Made by a program: the position numbers and the translations under genes. From Euryarchaeota archaeon UBA102 (GTDB lineage Archaea > Thermoplasmatota > Poseidoniia > MGIII > CG-Epi1), in the NCBI GenBank assembly GCA_002509225.1, contig DAHL01000045.1, positions 63,374 to 74,336 on the forward strand: a DNA stretch of 10,963 nt. The letters run 5' to 3'. Below, piece after piece: positions 5,934 through 10,963 of this stretch. Within the stretch, counting starts at the first letter, position 1, and each line of letters opens with the position of its first letter. Under the pieces are notes generated by a model, which ran no database searches, was not told the DNA's origin, and saw nothing but the letters and a program-made list of their open reading frames with translations.

Positions 5934-6578
5934 TTAAACTAATTTTAATTTTCCATTTAGAAATGGATTGTGTATCTTTTCATCGCCTATGATAGTTGTT
6001 GGGCCATGGCCTGGATAGACCAACGTATTATCGGGGAGAGGGAGAATCTTTTTCGTTATCGAATTGATAAGTTGAGCTGAATCACCTCCTGGAATGTCTG
6101 TTCTTCCCACTGAACGATGAAACAAGACATCCCCTCCAATTAGAATTTCTCCATCATAAAAACATAATGAATCTGGACTGTGTCCTGGACAATGTAAAAT
6201 TTCAAAAGTAGAAGTTCCGAGAGAAATCTGATCTCCTTCATCTAGGAAAGAATTTGTACTGAATGGAGCTGGCCTAGGAAGTCCGAACATATCTGCCTGA
6301 ACATCCAGAGTAGTAAGAAAATCTTTTCCAGAAGAATGTATTTGTAAATCTAAATTGAGAGCGTTTATTGCTTCGGAAGCGGAAGAAATATGATCCAAAT
6401 GACAATGTGTTGCGATTAAATGTATAATCTTTATTCCTTTTTCTTTAGAATAAGTAAGAGTCTCCTGAACTGAAGCACCTGGGTCGAAAAAAATTGCATC
6501 ACTAGTAGCTTCATCAATCACCAGAGTTGTATTCATTTGAAATGGCCCTACTGGCCATTGAACTACCTTGAGCCCCAT
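5934..6578 (-). CDS. Metallo-beta-lactamase-fold hydrolase, YcbL/glyoxalase II-like
   Basis: The 214-residue protein has the full glyoxalase II-type metal site: THCHLDH (H58, H60, D62, H63), H133 in CPGHSPDS, D150 in IGGDVLF and H191 in YPGHGPTT. The GRTDIPGGD segment and the C-terminal GPTTIIGDEKIHNPFL are hallmarks of the YcbL-like type II glyoxalase subgroup, which lacks the glutathione-binding helical domain. It likely hydrolyses a thioester or a related small-molecule ester. It differs substantially from the other MBL protein at 3759-4373, so the two are old paralogs rather than a recent duplication. It starts 12 bases after the C1B peptidase stop with no visible TATA box, so it is probably the last gene of the trmY transcript. 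Start ATG at 6578 gives the usual N-terminus for the family. Confidence 0.93.
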   Translation of the reverse strand: MGLKVVQWPVGPFQMNTTLVIDEATSDAIFFDPGASVQETLTYSKEKGIKIIHLIATHCHLDHISSASEAINALNLDLQIHSSGKDFLTTLDVQADMFGLPRPAPFSTNSFLDEGDQISLGTSTFEILHCPGHSPDSLCFYDGEILIGGDVLFHRSVGRTDIPGGDSAQLINSITKKILPLPDNTLVYPGHGPTTIIGDEKIHNPFLNGKLKLV

Positions 6579-6590
6579 GATTGAATATAC

Positions 6591-7928
6591 CTAATGAGCC
6601 AGAGAGCCCATCGGATCCCATGGTGGTAAAGCAATCGGTTTCGATTTGTATTTCTTTACTATTTTAGCTGGTAAATGCTTCTTGTGAATGACCACCTCAT
6701 ACATAAATTCATCAAACCAACTATCAGACATTATGTCGTATCCTTTCTTACCGTGATCTTCGCCCCAACTATTTTCGACGCGCCATTTAATCGGTTTTTT
6801 GTTTTTGATATCGACACCTGTGAAAACCATAGCATGTGTCATGACACTATCACCATAATCGAGCCTCTCTGACTTACTCATTGGAAAATCTGTACCGAAA
6901 AAAGTATCGAAGTTGAATAAATCTAAATCCATAACGCCGAATTCGCGACTGAAGTATTTGCCTACATCGCAGCCGAACCAAACAGGATCGTCGGCTTTGA
7001 TGGATTTGATTGAGTATTTTCTTAGTTCGTCACTTTCTAAATTCAGATACCTAATAATATTTCCATCAATTACATTCCCCAAATAATCGACAGTGTAAGT
7101 CTTGTTATACTCTGTTTGAGAACGAGGATCATTAATCAAACAAACAAAATCATCTAGAACTACCCCTACATGTTTATTGTAAAAACTCTTTGGAGTTAAA
7201 TCTGTAAAGCGATGAAATTTATCTTTTTTGTCTCTTATAGACCAATCGAATTTTTCAGGTGGTGTTCCTAGCATTATACATAGCATTTGGAAAATTGTAG
7301 AAAGCATTTCATCTTTCATCTTCCTTAATTCAGAAAGTTTACTACCTTTGGAATGAGCCGTGCGTAAATCAAGAGCGTAGCCTCTGAGTTTTCTAGTTAA
7401 AAGTTTGTTCATTTGTGCTGAATTACTACTGTGAAAACTTTCGGCCATTACGGATTTTGGAACGGCACCATATTTATTCAATAGATTAACGAACATATCC
7501 CATTGACCGCCATCTTGAACTGGGCTGTATAGTAAATGTGAGACCAATCTACTACCAACATCTTCCTCGGATGTTTCTATTATGTTTTCAAGAAAATAAT
7601 TGGCCTTTTCTAACTTATCGAAAAACATGAAATAATTTTGTGAAAATTCAAAATTTTTCAATTTGTATTTGCGTCCAAGATATATTCTAAGAAGATTTAA
7701 TCCAGCAAAACCCCAACATCTGCCACTTCGCTTTTGATGTGAAGCTTTCATTTGACCAGATACGGTATTTGAGAAGGTGTGATCGATTTGTCTAAAGGCA
7801 TCCCAGTTCATTGAGAGTTTTCGTACATTAACACGTGTGGCTGCGTTTATCGAAATTTTAGCAGCATCATTAGAGTTTAGATTTTTTCTACAATTGTTGA
7901 GTGTAGCTTGAGATATGGATTTGCCCAT
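6591..7928 (-). CDS. pepC: Peptidase C1B, bleomycin hydrolase / aminopeptidase C
   Basis: This papain-fold cysteine aminopeptidase of 445 residues matches the family length. The catalytic cysteine is C71 in QKRSGRCWGFAG, the histidine is H365 in THAMVFTG and the asparagine is N386 in VENSWGED. The C-terminus LPPWDPMGSLAH is nearly the LPPWDPMGALA tail of PepC and bleomycin hydrolases. In those enzymes the tail lies in the active-site cleft of the hexamer and imposes aminopeptidase specificity; here one residue (His) follows the Ala. There is no signal peptide, so it is cytoplasmic and probably finishes degradation of imported peptides. It lies 24 bases after trmY and 12 before the MBL gene. 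A weak TATA-like stretch at 7948-7957 may give it a separate promoter. The family is better known from bacteria and eukaryotes, so past transfer is plausible. Confidence 0.95.
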   Translation of the reverse strand: MGKSISQATLNNCRKNLNSNDAAKISINAATRVNVRKLSMNWDAFRQIDHTFSNTVSGQMKASHQKRSGRCWGFAGLNLLRIYLGRKYKLKNFEFSQNYFMFFDKLEKANYFLENIIETSEEDVGSRLVSHLLYSPVQDGGQWDMFVNLLNKYGAVPKSVMAESFHSSNSAQMNKLLTRKLRGYALDLRTAHSKGSKLSELRKMKDEMLSTIFQMLCIMLGTPPEKFDWSIRDKKDKFHRFTDLTPKSFYNKHVGVVLDDFVCLINDPRSQTEYNKTYTVDYLGNVIDGNIIRYLNLESDELRKYSIKSIKADDPVWFGCDVGKYFSREFGVMDLDLFNFDTFFGTDFPMSKSERLDYGDSVMTHAMVFTGVDIKNKKPIKWRVENSWGEDHGKKGYDIMSDSWFDEFMYEVVIHKKHLPAKIVKKYKSKPIALPPWDPMGSLAH

Positions 7929-7947
7929 ACTAACGTAGTAGAGTAAT

Positions 7948-7957
7948 GATAATTAAG
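7948..7957 (-). promoter_or_regulatory. Possible internal TATA box before the C1B peptidase gene
   Basis: On the minus strand the AT-rich word CTTAATTATC overlaps the trmY stop codon and is centred about 24 bases upstream of the peptidase ATG at 7928. The spacing fits leaderless initiation, but the 24-base gap after trmY equally fits readthrough. Confidence 0.3.
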
Positions 7958-8540
7958 ATTGAGTGCTATCAGATAAATCGTAATTAGAATGTAAAAGAAT
8001 AATACAAGATGAAGTTAAGAGACTCTTCTTACCTAAAGATAAATTTACATGTTTTTTCAAAGATGAAATTTCACTATCATTCAAATCCCTATCATCGCCC
8101 AAAATGAAGGTGGAGGGTAAAGTTGGAAATTTATCTTTTCCATCTTCTGATAGCAATACGATAGGTTGAGGTAAGAAATCGAGAATTTCAGGGAGATCTT
8201 TGAAATGAACTATTATGCCTGGGCTCGTTTCGATTTTTTCTTCTATTTTTTTAGATTTGATTAATGCATTCCGGATTAATGCTGCAGTTGAGCGTTCATC
8301 CGGATTTAGATATTTTATATTTTTACCAGAAAAATGGATTGAAAGAGGATTATTTGGAGGGCCTTTCAAAACAAGCCAAACATCAGTATCTTTTCTTATT
8401 CCATGAGATTCACATAAAGCTGATGTTACGCAACGAGCTAGGATATCCATCCTACCTGCACCTCCGCAGATATCATTCAATTTCCAATCTGCCGCAGTGT
8501 GGGCTCTGTGACCGATGATAACGAAATTCCTTTCCGCCAT
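7953..8540 (-). CDS. trmY: tRNA (pseudouridine54-N1)-methyltransferase TrmY
   Basis: TrmY is a SPOUT-fold methyltransferase that converts pseudouridine 54 in the T-loop of archaeal tRNAs to N1-methylpseudouridine, using S-adenosylmethionine. The 195-residue protein shows the family's signature N-terminus: FVIIGHRAHTAADWKLNDI, then GRMDILARCVTSAL (29-42) and IRKDTDVWLVLKGPP. This is followed by KYLNPDERS (76-84) and the knot-forming segment FILGDDRDL (145-153), where AdoMet binds. A cysteine at 179 lies in the C-terminal strand. Length is typical. A TATA-like word about 28 bases before the ATG at 8540 supports a leaderless transcript. It is first in a minus-strand group with the C1B peptidase and an MBL hydrolase, and it diverges from alaS. 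TrmY is essentially restricted to archaea, which helps place the organism. Confidence 0.95.
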   Translation of the reverse strand: MAERNFVIIGHRAHTAADWKLNDICGGAGRMDILARCVTSALCESHGIRKDTDVWLVLKGPPNNPLSIHFSGKNIKYLNPDERSTAALIRNALIKSKKIEEKIETSPGIIVHFKDLPEILDFLPQPIVLLSEDGKDKFPTLPSTFILGDDRDLNDSEISSLKKHVNLSLGKKSLLTSSCIILLHSNYDLSDSTQS

Positions 8541-8563
8541 AAGACATCTTGAAGGGTCTAACT

Positions 8564-8572
8564 GGATAAAGT
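8564..8572 (-). promoter_or_regulatory. TATA-like element of trmY
   Basis: The minus-strand word ACTTTATCC is centred about 28 bases upstream of the trmY ATG, the distance expected for a leaderless archaeal transcript. The match to a TATA box is moderate. Confidence 0.45.
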
Positions 8573-8588
8573 CTTTTGGTCACTATGA

Positions 8589-8596
8589 TTTATATT
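8589..8596 (+). promoter_or_regulatory. TATA box of alaS
   Basis: TTTATATT lies 20-27 bases before the GTG at 8616. This is a good archaeal TATA word and its spacing puts the transcript start at or very near the GTG. That supports GTG 8616 over the in-frame TTG codons at 8595 and 8607. Confidence 0.55.
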
Positions 8597-8615
8597 GTGC
8601 GATAGATTGACCACC

Positions 8616-10963
8616 GTGAGTGAAGAAGGAATAAATCTAGATTTTTTTAAGAAAAATGGATTTAAAAGACAGCAATGTGTAGATTGTGAAAATTGGTTTT
8701 GGTCTATTAATGAACAAGAAAAATGTGGTGATGCACCTTGTGTAGAATATTCCTTCTTTGATACACCTTTGTTCGAAAAACCGATGAACTTGGAACAGAT
8801 GAGGGAGGCATATCTTTCATTCTTTGAAAAGAAAGGACATAGTAGAGTTGATAGATCTTCTGTAGTCGCTCGCTGGAGGGATGACATATATCTGAGTATA
8901 GCATCGATAGCTGTTTTTCAACCGCATGTAACTAGTGGATTAGCAGATCCCCCAGCAAATCCATTAACGATTTCACAACCATGTATTAGGTTAAATGATT
9001 TAGAATCGGTTGGGAGAAGTGGAAGACATCTTACTACTTTTGAAATGATGGCTCACCATGCCTTTAACGAAAAAGAAATGGTGTATTGGAAAGAAAGAAC
9101 CGTTGAGTTATGTCATGAACTCTACACATCGTTAGGAATGAAAAGCGATGCCTTGACTTACAAAGAAAATCCATGGGTTGGTGGAGGAAATGGTGGGGAG
9201 GCTCTTGAAGTATTAGGAGGTGGTTTGGAGCTAGCTACACTAGTGTTCATGGATTTAGAAGAATCGGATGATGGCGATATAGAAATGAAAGGGATTAAAT
9301 TCAAAAGAATGTCGAGATCAATAGTAGACACCGGATATGGTTTAGAAAGAATGGTTTGGGCATCTCAAGGGACAGCAACAGTCTATGAAGCTATACTTCC
9401 TAAAACTATTGAATATTTAACTGAAAAAGCAGACCTATCGAAAGAATTGAAAAACTCGAAAGAGATTATAGAGGAAAATGCAAAAGTTTGTGGACTATTG
9501 TCTATAGATTATGGTGCTGATTTAACGAGTTTGAGAATGAAAGTTCTAAATAGACTTGTCGAAAAGGGATATGATATTGAATTAGAAAAATTAATAAAAA
9601 TTGTTGAGCCACTAGAAAAGGTATTTGCAGTTGCAGATCATGCTCGCGCTTTGGCATTTATGTTTGGAGATGGAATAGTCCCTAGTAATGTGAAAGCTGG
9701 ATATCTCGCAAGAATGGTCGTTAGGCGTGCTCTTGTTTTACTTCGAGATTTAGGAATTGGAAAAGAATTAACGAATGTTGTAAAAATACAATTAGATGAT
9801 CTAAAAAATACATATCCTGAATTAAATGAAAAGAGAGAACATATTATTTCCCTAATTGAGTTAGAAGAGAAAAAATTTGAAGAAACGTTAGAAAAAGGAA
9901 GAAGAGCTGTACAACGAACATTGCAGAAAGGTGAAATAAATTCTGAAAAATTGATTGAACTGTATGATTCGAAGGGGTTGCCTCCGGCAATTGTTAAGGA
10001 ATTTGCTTTAGAACAGGGAAAGGATGTAGAGATACCTGATGGTTTTCTAGCTTTAGTAGCTGATAGACATAACGTAGCTGAGAAAAAAGAAAAGGAAGAA
10101 GAAAAAATACCTGAAATTGAATCGACAGAATTATTATTTTATACAAATCCTGAAGATAGAGAATTTAGTGCTAAAGTTATTTATTCAGAAGATAAAAAGA
10201 TTGCATTAGATAGTACAATGTTTTATCCAGAAGGGGGAGGACAACCGGCAGATAAAGGAAATTTTAGTTGGGAAGGCAATAAATCTAAAGTAGTGAATGT
10301 ACAAAAAATAGGTGATATTGTAATTCATGAATTAGAAGGGGAAATACCTAAAGTAAAAACAACTGTAATTGGAGAAATAGATGGAAAATATCGTGATTCC
10401 CTTAGTAGACATCATAGTGCAACACACATCGTTGGAGCTGCTGCAAGGAAGATATTAGGCCTTCACGTATGGCAAACTGGAGCTCAAAAAGAAGCAACTA
10501 AGGCGAGATTAGACATTACACATCATGAACGTTTAGATGTAGAAACGCTTAATGAAATTGAAAGATGTGCAAATCAGACCATTATGAAGGATTATGAAAT
10601 TATTTCAAAATTTTTACCTAGAAGTGAAGCAGATAAAGAATATGGAATAACTTTGTATCAAGGTGGAGCACCAAAATATAAAAATATTAGAATTGTAGAA
10701 ATACCGAACATAGATGCACAAGCGTGTGCAGGAACTCATGTAAAAAGTACTGGAATAGTAAAGGCCGTTAAACTTATGAAAAGTGAGCGGATTCAAGATG
10801 GTGTGGAAAGACTCGAATTTGTTGCAGGAGAGGAAGCTCTTGAGGCTGCGAGAAAAGAAAGAATCATACTAGAAGAAGCTGCGAATATACTAAATGTTGC
10901 GAAAGAAAACGTACCTGAAGCAGTGGAGAAATTCGTGAAAGAATGGAAAGAAATGAGGAGTTT
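8616..10963 (+). CDS. alaS: Alanyl-tRNA synthetase, archaeal type (3' end cut off by window edge)
   Basis: The enzyme charges tRNA-Ala and hydrolyses mischarged Ser- and Gly-tRNA-Ala. From GTG 8616, 782 codons are open to the window edge. The archaeal-type N-terminal zinc module is present (C21, C24, C37, C42; CVDCENWFW and KCGDAPC). The class II catalytic core follows, with motif 3 GYGLER at 240-245. A Lys/Glu-rich linker around 490-500 leads to the domain with FYPEGGGQPAD and then the editing site, HSATH (H600, H604) and CAGTH (C704, H708). The coiled-coil and C-Ala region are only begun at the cut. An in-frame stop at 8586 and a TATA box at 8589-8596 support the GTG start. The gene diverges from trmY across a 75-base gap holding both promoters. 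Archaeal AlaRS is about 900 residues, so roughly 100 are missing here. Confidence 0.97.
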   Translation, partial: MSEEGINLDFFKKNGFKRQQCVDCENWFWSINEQEKCGDAPCVEYSFFDTPLFEKPMNLEQMREAYLSFFEKKGHSRVDRSSVVARWRDDIYLSIASIAVFQPHVTSGLADPPANPLTISQPCIRLNDLESVGRSGRHLTTFEMMAHHAFNEKEMVYWKERTVELCHELYTSLGMKSDALTYKENPWVGGGNGGEALEVLGGGLELATLVFMDLEESDDGDIEMKGIKFKRMSRSIVDTGYGLERMVWASQGTATVYEAILPKTIEYLTEKADLSKELKNSKEIIEENAKVCGLLSIDYGADLTSLRMKVLNRLVEKGYDIELEKLIKIVEPLEKVFAVADHARALAFMFGDGIVPSNVKAGYLARMVVRRALVLLRDLGIGKELTNVVKIQLDDLKNTYPELNEKREHIISLIELEEKKFEETLEKGRRAVQRTLQKGEINSEKLIELYDSKGLPPAIVKEFALEQGKDVEIPDGFLALVADRHNVAEKKEKEEEKIPEIESTELLFYTNPEDREFSAKVIYSEDKKIALDSTMFYPEGGGQPADKGNFSWEGNKSKVVNVQKIGDIVIHELEGEIPKVKTTVIGEIDGKYRDSLSRHHSATHIVGAAARKILGLHVWQTGAQKEATKARLDITHHERLDVETLNEIERCANQTIMKDYEIISKFLPRSEADKEYGITLYQGGAPKYKNIRIVEIPNIDAQACAGTHVKSTGIVKAVKLMKSERIQDGVERLEFVAGEEALEAARKERIILEEAANILNVAKENVPEAVEKFVKEWKEMRS

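Noticed and set aside
8264..8518. Plus-strand open frame of 84 codons within trmY
   Set aside because: It is the complement of the highly conserved TrmY core and has no promoter or motif of its own.
8541..8615. Possible tRNA or small RNA gene in the largest divergent gap near translation genes
   Set aside because: The stretch is too short and AT-rich for a tRNA, shows no T-arm consensus, and is accounted for by two TATA-like elements.
8558..8887. Minus-strand frame of 109 codons over the alaS start
   Set aside because: It is antisense to the N-terminal zinc module of AlaRS, whose cysteine pattern confirms the plus-strand frame.

Overview
The window looks like a piece of an AT-rich archaeal chromosome, most likely a marine Thermoplasmatota lineage (Marine Group II/III, Poseidoniales-like). 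This placement is an inference. It rests on an archaeal-type alanyl-tRNA synthetase with an N-terminal zinc module, the archaeal tRNA methyltransferase TrmY, TATA boxes about 22-30 bases before start codons (leaderless transcripts), several GTG starts, and a secreted M14 peptidase with Asp-rich calcium-loop inserts. Genes are packed very tightly: stop codons overlap or nearly touch at both convergent junctions, and there are several ATGA/TAATG overlaps. No gene-free stretch exceeds about 80 bases. No tRNA, rRNA, CRISPR array, insertion sequence or prophage was seen.

Layout. (1) 1-1514, minus: a secreted zinc carboxypeptidase of the M14 family, cut by the window edge. (2) 1594-4373, plus: an overlapping cluster of a 47-residue Cys-containing protein, a two-domain GNAT acetyltransferase, a cysteinyl-tRNA-synthetase-family protein lacking the C-terminal anticodon-recognition domain, and a glyoxalase-II-like metallo-beta-lactamase-fold hydrolase. 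(3) 4370-5748, minus: an unknown 108-residue protein, thymidylate kinase (tmk) and a three-helix membrane protein. (4) 5801-5932, plus: a 43-residue zinc-ribbon protein that appears to share one symmetric TATA element with the divergent unknown gene. (5) 5934-8540, minus: trmY, a bleomycin-hydrolase/PepC-type C1B peptidase and a second glyoxalase-II-like hydrolase. (6) 8616-10963, plus: alaS, missing its C-terminus at the window edge.

Most genes are housekeeping (translation, tRNA modification, dTTP synthesis) or peptide degradation, fitting a protein-degrading marine heterotroph. The most interesting part is cluster 2. The short CysRS-like protein has the architecture of MshC, the actinobacterial enzyme that ligates cysteine to a glucosaminyl-inositol acceptor during mycothiol synthesis. 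It is translationally coupled to a two-domain acetyltransferase (compare MshD, which acetylates that product) and to a thiol-conjugate-type MBL hydrolase. The cluster could therefore be an undescribed archaeal low-molecular-weight-thiol cassette. It could equally be an ordinary but shortened cysS among unrelated neighbours. The sequence alone cannot decide, and the deciding searches are listed in the findings.
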